From the NCBI GenBank assembly GCA_963746265.1, contig CAVVAM010000015.1, forward strand, positions 124,001-188,000: 64,000 bases of DNA. Direction: 5' to 3'. Below the pieces are notes generated by a model, which worked only from the letters and a program-made list of their open reading frames with translations, was not told the origin of the DNA and searched no databases. This document shows positions 27,013-35,903 of the stretch, one piece after another. The first letter of the stretch is position 1. The number at the start of each line of letters is the position of its first letter. Position numbers and translations under genes: made by a program. The stretch is from Ilumatobacter sp963746265. GTDB lineage: Bacteria > Actinomycetota > Acidimicrobiia > Acidimicrobiales > Ilumatobacteraceae.

Positions 27013-27528
27013 GTGCCCGACCCTGCTGAGCTGCCCGGCCCGGGCGCCGACGTCACGTCGGCCCCGCCGGCACCGGCAGATCCACGCGTGCGACCTCACC
27101 CCCGCCCGCCGCGAGCGGGTGAACTGTCGGTCGGTTGGCGTGCCGTCACCGCTGCGACCTGGATCGGCGTGATCGTCGGGCTCGCAGCGGTGTGGAACGC
27201 CAGCGTGCAGCTCGGTCTGTCCACGTGGTGGCTCGGGGCCCGCGCCGAGCCGCAGCCTCGCTACGTCCAGTTCAGTACGTTCGTCGCCCCGGCGCTCATG
27301 CTGCTCGCGACGATCAACCAGATGCGGTGGCTCCCGTGGTTCGGGCTCCTCGCGGCCGCCGTCGTGGGCGCGTTCGGCGTCGCCGACCTGGGCCGGGTGA
27401 CGTCGCTGGCCGCGGTGGAGATCGCGATCGCGATCGCGGCCGCGGCGGTGTCGATCGCCTCGTTGACCGGCACGTATCGACGCCCTCCGGACGAGCCTTC
27501 GGCTGCTGCCGAAGCCGTCGTCAGCTGA
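27013..27528 (+). CDS. Small membrane protein of unknown function
   Basis: 171 residues from GTG 27013. A Pro-rich N-terminal tail of about 40 residues precedes four hydrophobic segments: AATWIGVIVGLAAVWNASVQL, FSTFVAPALMLLATI, WFGLLAAAVVGAFGVADL and VEIAIAIAAAAVSIASL. The C-terminus is polar. I do not recognise a family. It lies 76 bp from the divergent glycosyltransferase gene and 36 bp before argG on the same strand. Confidence 0.65.
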   Translation: MPDPAELPGPGADVTSAPPAPADPRVRPHPRPPRAGELSVGWRAVTAATWIGVIVGLAAVWNASVQLGLSTWWLGARAEPQPRYVQFSTFVAPALMLLATINQMRWLPWFGLLAAAVVGAFGVADLGRVTSLAAVEIAIAIAAAAVSIASLTGTYRRPPDEPSAAAEAVVS

Positions 27529-27564
27529 CAGCAGGCGACCCGTCGCCCGATAGGTTCGGTCGCC

Positions 27565-28899
27565 ATGTCGAAGGTGCTCATGTCACTGCCGGTCGGTGAC
27601 CGGGTCGGGATCGCATTCTCCGGTGGGCTCGACACGTCCGCTGCCGTGGCGTGGATGCGCGAGCGCGGCGCCATACCGTACGCCTACACGGCCGATCTCG
27701 GCCAGTATGACGAGCCCGACCTGTCGGGTGTGCCGGGGCGGGCCAAGCAGTACGGTGCCGAGGAAGCCCGACTCGTCGACTGTAGGGAGCAACTCGTCCG
27801 CGAGGGTCTGATGGCGCTCCAGTGCGGAGCGTTCCACATCCGGACGGCCGGCAAGACGTACTTCAACACGACACCACTCGGCCGCGCGGTGACGGGCACG
27901 CTCCTGGTTCGGGCGATGAAGGAGGACGGCGTCGACGTGTGGGGTGACGGCTCCACCTACAAGGGCAACGACATCGAGCGGTTCTACCGATACGGGCTGA
28001 TGGTCAACCCCGACCTCAAGATCTACAAGCCGTGGCTCGACCCGGCTTTCGTCGACGAGCTCGGCGGTCGTACCGGGATGAGCGAGTTCCTGCAGTCCCG
28101 CGACCTGCCCTACCGCGACTCGGTCGAGAAGGCGTACTCCACCGACGCCAACATCTGGGGCGCCACCCACGAGGCCAAGGCGCTCGAAGAGCTCTCGACC
28201 GGCATGGAGATCGTGACGCCGATCATGGGTGTGGCCCACTGGGATCCGACCGTCGAGATCGACGCCCAGGACGTGACCGTCCGCTTCGAGGAGGGTTGGC
28301 CGGTCGCGATCGACGGGCGCACGTTCGACTCGCAGGTCGATCTCGTCATGGCGGCGAACGAGATCGGTGGTCGCCACGGCCTCGGCATGAGCGATCAGAT
28401 CGAGAACCGCATCATCGAGGCGAAGTCGCGTGGCATCTACGAAGGACCGGCGCTCGCCCTGCTGCACATCGCGTATGAGCGGCTCGTCACGGCGATCCAC
28501 AACGAGAACACGATCGAGAACTACCACACGATGGGTCGGCGCCTCGGCCGGCTCCTGTACGAGGGCCGGTGGTTCGATCCGCAGTCGCTGATGCTGCGTG
28601 AGCCGCTGCTGCGCTGGGTCGGCTCCGCGATCACGGGCGAGGTCTCCCTGCGGTTGCGACGCGGCGACGACTACTCGATCCTCGACACCACCGGCGAGAA
28701 CTTCACCTACGAGCCCGACCGGCTCTCGATGGAACGGGTCGAGGACCAGGCGTTCGGGCCACTCGACCGGATCGGCCAGCTCACGATGCGCAACCTCGAC
28801 ATCACCGACAGCCGGGGCAAACTCGACGTGTACCGCAAGGTCGGCACGCTCGGCGAGGGCGGCATGCTCGAACTCGATCCGACGAACACCGACACCTGA
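27565..28899 (+). CDS. argG: Argininosuccinate synthase, long type
   Basis: Joins citrulline and aspartate with ATP in arginine synthesis. The 444-residue length and sequence (RVGIAFSGGLDTSAAVAWM with the PP-loop SGGLDTS, YTADLGQYDEPDL, FNTTPLGRAVTGTLLV, WGDGSTYKGNDIERF, LKIYKPWLDPAFVDELGG) match the longer E. coli-type ArgG rather than the roughly 400-residue form common in Actinobacteria. ATG start at 27565. No other arg gene lies in the window. Confidence 0.95.
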   Translation: MSKVLMSLPVGDRVGIAFSGGLDTSAAVAWMRERGAIPYAYTADLGQYDEPDLSGVPGRAKQYGAEEARLVDCREQLVREGLMALQCGAFHIRTAGKTYFNTTPLGRAVTGTLLVRAMKEDGVDVWGDGSTYKGNDIERFYRYGLMVNPDLKIYKPWLDPAFVDELGGRTGMSEFLQSRDLPYRDSVEKAYSTDANIWGATHEAKALEELSTGMEIVTPIMGVAHWDPTVEIDAQDVTVRFEEGWPVAIDGRTFDSQVDLVMAANEIGGRHGLGMSDQIENRIIEAKSRGIYEGPALALLHIAYERLVTAIHNENTIENYHTMGRRLGRLLYEGRWFDPQSLMLREPLLRWVGSAITGEVSLRLRRGDDYSILDTTGENFTYEPDRLSMERVEDQAFGPLDRIGQLTMRNLDITDSRGKLDVYRKVGTLGEGGMLELDPTNTDT

Positions 28900-28970
28900 C
28901 ACTCGCCGCTCGACGACCGGCCCGCACCGGAGTCCCCGACAGCTGGCACGCACGTCTACTCTCGGGCGTC

Positions 28971-29945
28971 ATGAGAGCAGTGGTGTGCAAGGCGTTCGGT
29001 CCTCCGGAAGATCTCGTCGTCGACGACGTCGACGAACCGGTACCGCAACCGGGCCAGCTCCTCATCGACGTGAAGGCGGCGCCGGTCACGTTCCCCGACA
29101 CGTTGATGCTCGAGGACAAGTACCAGTTCAAGACGGGCCTGCCCTACATCCCGGGCACCGAGGGTGCCGGCACGGTCGCCGCCGTCGGCGACGGTGTCGA
29201 CGGCTGGTCGGTCGGTGACCGCGTGGTCGGCGGTCTCGGTACGACGGGGGCGTTCGCCGAGCGCATGGTGATTCCGGCGATGAGCGCGAGGCGCCTCCCC
29301 GACGGCGTCGCGTTCGAGGCGGCCACGGGCCTCAACTACGCCTACGGGACGACGCTGTACGGATTGAAGTACCGGGCCGACCTCCAGGCGGGCGAGACGA
29401 TGCTCGTCACCGGGGCCGGCGGTGCGGTCGGGCTGTCGGCGGTCGAGATCGGCAAGCTGATGGGTGCTCGGGTCATCGCCTCCGCATCGAGTGACGAGAA
29501 GCTCGACCTGTGTCGCGAGCGTGGCGCCGACGAGACGATCAACTATTCGAGTGAGAACCTGAAGGATCGTGCCAAGGAGCTCACGGGCGGCCAGGGCGTG
29601 AACGTGGTGTACGACTGCGTCGGCGGCGACAAGGCCGAGCAGGCACTCCGCGCGATCGCATGGGAGGGCCGCTTCCTCGTGATCGGGTTCACGGCGGGCA
29701 TCCCGTCGATCCCACTCAACCTGGCGCTGCTGAAGAGCTGCCAGATCGTCGGAGTGTTCTACGGGGCGATGACCGCGAGGGAGCCGGAACGGAGCGCAGC
29801 CATCAGCAACCAGCTCATCGAGTGGGTGGCCGACGGCAAGCTGGCGCCCCACGTCTCGGGTCGCTTCCCCCTCGAGCGCGCCGGCGAGGCCCTGCGAGCC
29901 CTCATCGACCGGAAGGCCGCCGGCAAACTGGTCGTCACCCCGTAG
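28971..29945 (+). CDS. NADPH:quinone oxidoreductase-family protein
   Basis: A 324-residue medium-chain dehydrogenase/reductase without the zinc ligands, of the quinone oxidoreductase (Qor) branch. It begins MRAVVCKAFGPPEDL, has the substrate-side segment TFPDTLMLEDKYQFK and PGTEGAGTVAAVGDGV, and the NADPH-binding VTGAGGAVGLSAVEIGKLMGARVIASASS near residue 145, followed by YDCVGGDKAEQALRAIAWEGRFLVIGF. The substrate is not predictable; relatives reduce quinones or enoyl compounds. Confidence 0.9.
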   Translation: MRAVVCKAFGPPEDLVVDDVDEPVPQPGQLLIDVKAAPVTFPDTLMLEDKYQFKTGLPYIPGTEGAGTVAAVGDGVDGWSVGDRVVGGLGTTGAFAERMVIPAMSARRLPDGVAFEAATGLNYAYGTTLYGLKYRADLQAGETMLVTGAGGAVGLSAVEIGKLMGARVIASASSDEKLDLCRERGADETINYSSENLKDRAKELTGGQGVNVVYDCVGGDKAEQALRAIAWEGRFLVIGFTAGIPSIPLNLALLKSCQIVGVFYGAMTAREPERSAAISNQLIEWVADGKLAPHVSGRFPLERAGEALRALIDRKAAGKLVVTP

Positions 29946-29976
29946 CCGTGTGACTCGCCGGTCGCCGGCGACGGAA

Positions 29977-31005
29977 TCAGCGGCGGCTGGTCAACTGGGC
30001 GACGCCCATGACGCCGATCTGCGCGGCGCGGGCTTCGAGCACGTCGCTGGGCATGCGGGCACCGGTCGAGTCGGCGAGACGGGTCATCATCTCGAAGTTG
30101 GCGGCGACCGCGGCCGCATCGATCATGAACGCCTCGTCGGTGGTCGCCACCACCGCGTTGCGTGCTGCCGCCAGTTCGTCGTCGTCGCGTTCACCGCAGG
30201 CAGTGGCGAACCGGAGGAGCTCGTCGCCGTGCTCGATGCCGGTCCCGACGGCGCCGTTCGCCACCGCTGCCAGATCGGCGGGCTCACCGCTGTCGTTGCT
30301 GCTCCAACTGAGCATGCTGCTGTGTGCGGTCGTTCAATAGAAGCACTCTCGAAGCTGGGCGACCCGGGCTGCGACGAGCTCGGTCTGCGGCCGCGTCAGC
30401 CCTCCCGGACGACGTGACCAGTCCGCGTGGATCATTTCCTCTGCAGGGATGTACTGGGCACTCGCCATCCGCCAGGTGTTGGTCATCTCGCCCGGGACCG
30501 CTGTGTACGCCTGGAGGACCGCCGGCGTGCGATCGGCGGGTGCCGCGACCGGCACCCAGTTGAGTTCGGCTTCGGCCAGTTCGTGCGGTCGTTCGCCGGT
30601 GGGTTCTCCGTCGACCGGCGTGGGGAACGACGGAACCTCGAGACCGATGTTGCGCCTGAAGTGTGCGACCGCCGCGACCGACGACACGATCGCACACAGC
30701 TCGACGTAGGGCAGCTCACCCAACTCGCCGGCGAACCAGCGGTAGACGTCCTCGGTCATCGTGCCGGCGTGCCGAGCGATCCGGTAGGCAGCGTCGTGGG
30801 CCGCATCCGGCGCTCGACGGACGTCCTTGAGCCGATCACCGGTCGACACGCCGACCCACGGCGGGAGGGGGTCGTCATCGGCGATCGCGACGAGCACGGT
30901 CTCGGCCAGCTCGATTCGCTGCGCTCCGGTCCACCAGGAGCCCGGACGGGCGATGTGCTCCCAGGCCAGTTCGTGCGCGTCGACGAGGTCGTCGCGCAGC
31001 TTCAC
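29977..31005 (-). CDS. AhpD-like peroxidase, probable selenoprotein read through an in-frame TGA
   Basis: Two adjacent in-frame open segments, 31005-30337 (223 codons) and 30333-29977, are separated by one TGA (30336-30334). Joined, they give a single 342-residue AhpD/carboxymuconolactone-decarboxylase-like protein. AhpD needs Glu, then CxxC, then His with spacing E-12-C-3-C-4-H. Here Glu209, Cys221, the TGA as residue 224, and His228 fit exactly: RECFY-[TGA]-TTAHSSML. The stop therefore sits on the peroxidatic/resolving Cys, which fits selenocysteine (CxxU). A SECIS-like hairpin begins just downstream. The segment after the TGA has no ribosome-binding site before its first ATG and keeps a normal helical, GC3-rich coding pattern to its end. 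The GTG start overlaps the M20 peptidase stop (GTGA), implying coupling. The alternative is a simple nonsense mutation of TGC/TGT; selA, selB and selC lie outside the window. Confidence 0.8.
30286..30330 (-). promoter_or_regulatory. SECIS-like hairpin 3' of the in-frame TGA
   Basis: On the minus strand an outer stem ACCGC (30330-30326) pairs with GCGGT (30290-30286), and an upper stem TGCTC (30314-30310) pairs with GAGCA (30304-30300) around the loop AGTTG (30309-30305). The loop starts 24 nt after the TGA and has G at its second position followed by U. These match the general bacterial SECIS rules (apical loop 16-37 nt from UGA, G among the first two loop bases). The middle region is weakly paired. 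Confidence 0.6.
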
Positions 31006-32075
31006 AACAATCTCCGCAGAATGCCTTCGACCAGGTCCACCCGACCCGGCATGGTCTCGACGATGACGTGTTCGTGATCGGCGTGCGCCCCACCCCCGAC
31101 TGCGCCCAGACCGTCGAGCGTCGGGATGCCGAGCGCTGCCGTGAAGTTGCCGTCGCTTCCACCTCCGACGGCGACCCCGCCGACACCCGGCATCGCTGCT
31201 TCGGCGAGCGGGAGGAGCGTCGCCGACGCCGACTCCGGCATCGGCGGACGGCCGATCGATCCGGTGACCGTGATCGTCGCACCCGCGTCGACGGGGGTGA
31301 GCCCCGCCATGAGCGCCTCGACACGGTGCTTCTCCTCGGCGTCCGGTACACGGCAGTCCACCCTGATGCGTGTCTCGGCAGGCACCACGTTGTCGGCCGT
31401 TCCCGCCTGCGCGACGGTCGGCGTCACCGTCGTGCCGGTCGTGGCGTCGCCGAACTCGGCGATTCGCAGCACCTGGTGCGACGCCTCGATCAGGGAGTTG
31501 ATGCCTGCCTCGGGTTCGAGGCCGGCGTGGGACGCCCGTCCGTGCACGACCACCTCGAAGACACCGGTGCCCTTGCGCGCCGTCTTGACCGCGCCACCGT
31601 CGGCACTCGGTTCGAGCACGAGCACATTGCCACAGGCCAGAGCCCGTTCCTCCAACAGGGCGCGCGACGAGCCGGAGCCCACCTCCTCGTCGGCCGTGAA
31701 CAGCATCTCGACCCCGCTGGCGTCGTCGAGCGCGGCAACGGCGTGCATCGCCTGGACGATGCCGGCCTTCATGTCGAACACGCCGGGGCCGGTGGCGCGT
31801 CCGTCGACCACGGCGAAGGGGCGCTGCGCGACCGTGCCCATCGGAAACACCGTGTCGTGGTGACCGAGGATCAGCACCCGCGGTTCGCCGCCACCGGACC
31901 AGTGGACGTGTGGCCCGTCGGGACCGTCGACGATCGTGGGTCGGCGACCCGTGCGCTCCTCCAGCAGACTCGCCAACACCGCGGCCGACTTCGACAGTGC
32001 CGCGACATCGAGCGATGGGGACTCGACATCGACCAGGAGTCGGAGATCGGACAGGAGCGAATCGAGATCGGCCAC
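31002..32075 (-). CDS. M20-family metallopeptidase
   Basis: A 357-residue zinc peptidase/deacylase of the M20/glutamate carboxypeptidase type. The metal ligands are in LILGHHDTVFPMG (His, Asp), GVFDMKAGIVQAMHA (bridging Asp), FTADEEVGSGSS (catalytic Glu and Glu ligand), VLEPSADGG and the C-terminal GAVGGGAHADHEHV. A dimerisation domain (VFEVVVHGRASHAGLEP) lies in the middle. No signal peptide, so it is cytoplasmic. GTG 32075 follows GGTGAGG. Its stop overlaps the start of the selenoprotein gene, so both are probably made from one mRNA. Confidence 0.9.
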   Translation of the reverse strand: MADLDSLLSDLRLLVDVESPSLDVAALSKSAAVLASLLEERTGRRPTIVDGPDGPHVHWSGGGEPRVLILGHHDTVFPMGTVAQRPFAVVDGRATGPGVFDMKAGIVQAMHAVAALDDASGVEMLFTADEEVGSGSSRALLEERALACGNVLVLEPSADGGAVKTARKGTGVFEVVVHGRASHAGLEPEAGINSLIEASHQVLRIAEFGDATTGTTVTPTVAQAGTADNVVPAETRIRVDCRVPDAEEKHRVEALMAGLTPVDAGATITVTGSIGRPPMPESASATLLPLAEAAMPGVGGVAVGGGSDGNFTAALGIPTLDGLGAVGGGAHADHEHVIVETMPGRVDLVEGILRRLL

Positions 32076-32304
32076 GGCCTCACCGTACAAGCCGATGGGA
32101 GGGTCACGCCGACGTGGCGAGCGTCGCCGAGATGGCGTGCGTCGTGCCACCGCTCGGCGACGAGAAGGAGAACCTGATCGCCGCGCTCGAACGACATCGT
32201 GACGCGATGCTCTGGAAGCTCGACCGACGGCACGACCGGCGATCACGGCCGCGCCTGAACGCACCCGATCGCAGGGAGGGCCGCTCACCTGCCACCATGC
32301 GCAC

Positions 32305-34566
32305 ATGACGCACGCCGCCGTCGCCGCACTCGTCGCAGCGGTACTCGTCACCGCTGCGTGCTCCGGTGGTGAGGATGCGGCGAGTGCGACACCCACACCG
32401 CCGCCGACCCGCCCGACCTCCGCGCCGTCCACGACCCCGCCGGCGCCGCCCGTCTCACCCGAGTTCCGGGTCGAGCCCGGCACGGAACAGGTTACGGTGA
32501 CCGGTGCCGTCCCCGGACGCCCGTTCGATCTGCTCGACGGTGACGGCGCAGTCGTCGCGGCGACGGCCGCGGACGACTTCGGAGCGATCGTGTTCCGGGA
32601 CCTCCCAGGCGGTGCCACATTCCGGGTCGCGGCAGACGGCGTCAGCAGCGACCCGGTCACCACGTTCGTTCGCAGCGACCACCCGGCGCCTGCGTTCTAC
32701 GCCGAGCAGCGACTTCCCACGGGCGGACTCGGCTACCTCACCACCCGGGACGGCACGACACTGTCGGCTGCGGTCTGGCTCCCCGGCGACCCGGCGGGCG
32801 GCCCGTATCCCACGGTCGTCGAGTACTCGGGCTACGACCCCAGCGACCCCGACGCGGCCGGGTTCGCCGACCTGTTCACCGCGCTGGGGTACGCATACGT
32901 CGGCGTCAACATGCGCGGCACCGGCTGCAGCGGCGGCTCGTTCGACTACTTCGAGTACGCCCAGAGCCTCGACGGCTACGACGCGATCGAGACGGTCGCC
33001 GCCCAGCCCTGGGTACTCGGCAACCGGGTCGGCATGGTCGGTATCTCGTACCCGGGCATCAGCCAGCTCTTCGTCGCTCAGACCCGACCGCCGAGCCTGG
33101 CGGCGATCACGCCCTTGAGCGTGATCGCCGACACGGCACTGTCGACGCTGTACCCCGGCGGCATTCTCAACACGGGGTTCGCCGTTCCGTGGGCAGCCGA
33201 TCGTGTCGAGCAAGCCCGGCCGGAGGGCCGCCCGTGGGTCTCCGACCGCATCACCGCCGGCGACGGCACGTGTGCCGACAACCAGCAGCTGCGTCTTCAG
33301 AGTCCCGACCTCTTCGGGCTGATCGACGCGAACGAGTTCTGGACCGACGACGTGGCCGCAGAGCTGGCCCCTCGTCTGTTCGTCGATCAGATCACCGTGC
33401 CGACGTTGCTGGCGGGAACGTGGCACGACGAGCAGACGGGCGGCCACTTTCCGACGATGCTCGACCAATTCACCGGGACGGACCACTTCTACGCCTCGCT
33501 CACGAACGGCCTCCACATCGACGCGCTCGGTCCGGCAGTGCTGCCGCGCCTGATCGAGTTCCTCGACCTGTACGTGGCCGAACGCACGCCATCGCTGGCG
33601 GTCGCGCGCCTGGTCGCGCCGATCGCGGGCACCGGGCTGTTCGGAACCAGCGACGTCGCACTGCCCACCGACGACCGCTTCTCCGGGCTCACGCACGCCG
33701 AAGCGCTCGCAGCGTTCGAGTCCGAACCGCCGATCCGGGTGCTGTTCGAGCAGGGCGCGGCCGACGGCTTCGGACCGCGCACGCCGATCGCTCGGTTCGA
33801 GGCCGAGTTCGACGCCTGGCCCGTCCCCGAGGCGGAGGCGATCGCGTGGTATCTCACCGACGACGGAACGCTGGCCGATGCGCCGGAGGTTGCAGCCGGC
33901 GAGTCGTCGTACCTCGCGCTCCCCGACGCGACCCCGCCGACCTGGTTCGACGAGTCGTCCGGCAGCATCTGGTCGGTCGACGCCACGTACGACTGGCAGG
34001 AGGGCGGCGCCGGGACGTTTGCCGCCTGGGCGACGGTCCCGCTCTCCGACGAGAGGGTGATCGTGGGGTCCGGCTCGGTCGACCTCTGGATGGCCTCGGA
34101 CTTCCTGACCGGTCCTGCCGGCGACACCGACGTGGAGGTCACGATCTCGGAGATCCGCCCCGACGGCCAGGAGCTCTACGTGCAGAGCGGATGGCTGCGA
34201 GCGTCCCGCCGAGCGCTCGACGAGTCGGCGTCCACCGAGCTCCGCCCGGTCCACACCCATCGCGAACGCGATGCCGAACCGCTGCCCGGCGCGGGGTTCG
34301 AGCTGGTCCGTGTCGAGCTGTTCCCGTTCGCACATGCCTTCCGGGCCGGCAGCCGGATTCGGCTGGTGGTCGATGCGCCGGGTGGGCAACGACCACTCTG
34401 GGAGTTCGACACGATCAGCGGTGGCGAAGAGGTCACGATCGCCCATGGCGGCGACTTCCGGTCGCGCGTCGTGCTCCCCGTCGTCGACAACGTCGACGCA
34501 CCCGACGGATACCCGGCCTGTGACGCCCTGCGCGGTCAGCCCTGCCGGGAATACGCCGGTGGGTAG
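32305..34566 (+). CDS. Secreted CocE/NonD-family hydrolase, lipoprotein
   Basis: 753 residues. A short signal peptide ends VTAACSGG, a lipobox, followed by a Thr/Pro linker. The X-Pro dipeptidyl-peptidase S15/CocE alpha/beta-hydrolase domain has MRGTGCSGG near residue 212, the nucleophile elbow GMVGISYPG with Ser near 248, and TNGLHIDALG near 402 as a plausible catalytic His. The C-terminal half is the XPP_C beta-sandwich (SVDLWMASDFLTGPAGDTDVEV ... YVQSGWLRASRR ... IRLVVDAPGG). Members cleave acyl, ester or amide bonds, such as in peptides or cocaine-like esters; the natural substrate is unknown. ATG start 32305. Confidence 0.88.
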   Translation: MTHAAVAALVAAVLVTAACSGGEDAASATPTPPPTRPTSAPSTTPPAPPVSPEFRVEPGTEQVTVTGAVPGRPFDLLDGDGAVVAATAADDFGAIVFRDLPGGATFRVAADGVSSDPVTTFVRSDHPAPAFYAEQRLPTGGLGYLTTRDGTTLSAAVWLPGDPAGGPYPTVVEYSGYDPSDPDAAGFADLFTALGYAYVGVNMRGTGCSGGSFDYFEYAQSLDGYDAIETVAAQPWVLGNRVGMVGISYPGISQLFVAQTRPPSLAAITPLSVIADTALSTLYPGGILNTGFAVPWAADRVEQARPEGRPWVSDRITAGDGTCADNQQLRLQSPDLFGLIDANEFWTDDVAAELAPRLFVDQITVPTLLAGTWHDEQTGGHFPTMLDQFTGTDHFYASLTNGLHIDALGPAVLPRLIEFLDLYVAERTPSLAVARLVAPIAGTGLFGTSDVALPTDDRFSGLTHAEALAAFESEPPIRVLFEQGAADGFGPRTPIARFEAEFDAWPVPEAEAIAWYLTDDGTLADAPEVAAGESSYLALPDATPPTWFDESSGSIWSVDATYDWQEGGAGTFAAWATVPLSDERVIVGSGSVDLWMASDFLTGPAGDTDVEVTISEIRPDGQELYVQSGWLRASRRALDESASTELRPVHTHRERDAEPLPGAGFELVRVELFPFAHAFRAGSRIRLVVDAPGGQRPLWEFDTISGGEEVTIAHGGDFRSRVVLPVVDNVDAPDGYPACDALRGQPCREYAGG

Positions 34567-34676
34567 TCCGCACGAGCGATCAGGGACGCGTGCCCTGTGA
34601 CGGCTCGCACGATGAGGAGGGCGGTGGTGGCAGACACATCTGGTTCGCGGGCAGCGTTTGTGGTCGACTGGCTCGG

Positions 34677-35498
34677 ATGGACCATCGCGCCGAGCTGGCC
34701 GACTTCCTCCGAGCGCGCCGCGACGCGGTGAGCCCCGAGCAAGTCGGGCTGCCGCGCGGCAGCGGGCGCCGTCGTACACCCGGGCTGCGCCGTGAGGAGG
34801 TGGCCATGCTCGCCGGTGTCTCGATCACCTGGTACACGTGGCTCGAGCAGGGTCGGCGCATCAACGCTTCGCCCGACGTGCTCAGCGCGATCGGGCGGGC
34901 GCTCCGCCTCGATGACGCCGGCATCGAGCACCTGCTCGAGCTGGCGCAGCCGATCTCGGCGCCGGTCGACGCACCGCAGGAGGCACCGAGCGCACTGGTG
35001 CGTCTGATCGAGTCGATGGAGCCCGCGCCTGCGGCCGTACTGGGACCGCGCTGGGAGTTCCTCGCCTGGAACCAGGCACAGGTTCGCCTCTACCCGAGGA
35101 TCGTCGAGCTCCGAGGCGTCGAACGCAACCTGCTCTGGGTGCTGTTCGCCGACCCGTCGATCCGTGAGCTCATCGTCGACTGGGACATCCATGCCCGCCA
35201 GGCGCTCGCCGAGTTCCGGTCCGGCGCCGCAGCACTCCGAGGCGATCAGCAGTTCGCCGAACTCGTCGGGAGGCTCTCGGCCGACTCGGCCGAGTTCGCG
35301 GCCTGGTGGCCCGAACACGACGTCGCGCAGTTCGAGACCCGCATCCGACGGTTCCGCCACCCGGGCGCCGGTCTCCTGACGTTCGAGTATCAGCAGCTGG
35401 CGCCGGTCGAGTGGCCGGGGCTCCGCGTCGCCTGCCAACTCCCCGTGCCCGGCGATGACAGCGCCGAACGGCTCGCCGTGCGCCACTACCTCGTCTGA
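34677..35498 (+). CDS. XRE-family regulator with MmyB-like ligand domain
   Basis: 273 residues from ATG 34677. The N-terminal part is the usual MmyB-type arrangement: ELADFLRARRDAVSPEQVGLP, RRRTPGLRREEVAMLAGVSITWYTWLEQGRRINASPDVLSAI (HTH), then a PAS-like MmyB ligand-binding domain (PAPAAVLGPRWEFLAWNQAQVRLYP, NLLWVLFADPSIRELIVDW, HPGAGLLTFEYQQLAP). Such regulators are very common in Actinobacteria and often act on a neighbouring gene. Targets here are not evident; a 400-bp interval follows. Confidence 0.9.
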   Translation: MDHRAELADFLRARRDAVSPEQVGLPRGSGRRRTPGLRREEVAMLAGVSITWYTWLEQGRRINASPDVLSAIGRALRLDDAGIEHLLELAQPISAPVDAPQEAPSALVRLIESMEPAPAAVLGPRWEFLAWNQAQVRLYPRIVELRGVERNLLWVLFADPSIRELIVDWDIHARQALAEFRSGAAALRGDQQFAELVGRLSADSAEFAAWWPEHDVAQFETRIRRFRHPGAGLLTFEYQQLAPVEWPGLRVACQLPVPGDDSAERLAVRHYLV

Positions 35499-35903
35499 AC
35501 GGCCAAGCGACGTCACCCTGGCCTGTGGCAGCCGGCCCTCCGTGGCGTCGCCGTGCCAGGGGCCGCGGGTCCGTCGGTCGACACGACCACGACAGAGCGC
35601 TTCGACGCCGCCAATCGCGGTTCGCTTGCCGGCGTGCTGTCGCTGGGAGTGTGCCACCAGGGCTGAATGGCCCACGACACGGGCTTCGTCAGACATCGGT
35701 CCACTGCCGAACACCTCTCGATGCGACGGAGCCCGCGCCCATCTCTGCGACTCCTCGGCAAGCCACGCAGCGGATTCAGCCGGAGCACGGCATCGTTCAC
35801 GGAAATGGGTCCGAACAGCACTGGCCGCCCCACTGGTCGACCGACAGCGTCGGAACCGCTGCGCAACCGCGCAGTGTGAGTTCACCTACACAGGGGGTCA
35901 GCA
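35499..35903. other. 405-bp interval without a recognisable gene
   Basis: No frame here has a start with a ribosome-binding site or a family-like sequence. The last 100 bp hold the presumed promoter and the GGGGG ribosome-binding site of the next gene. Confidence 0.5.
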
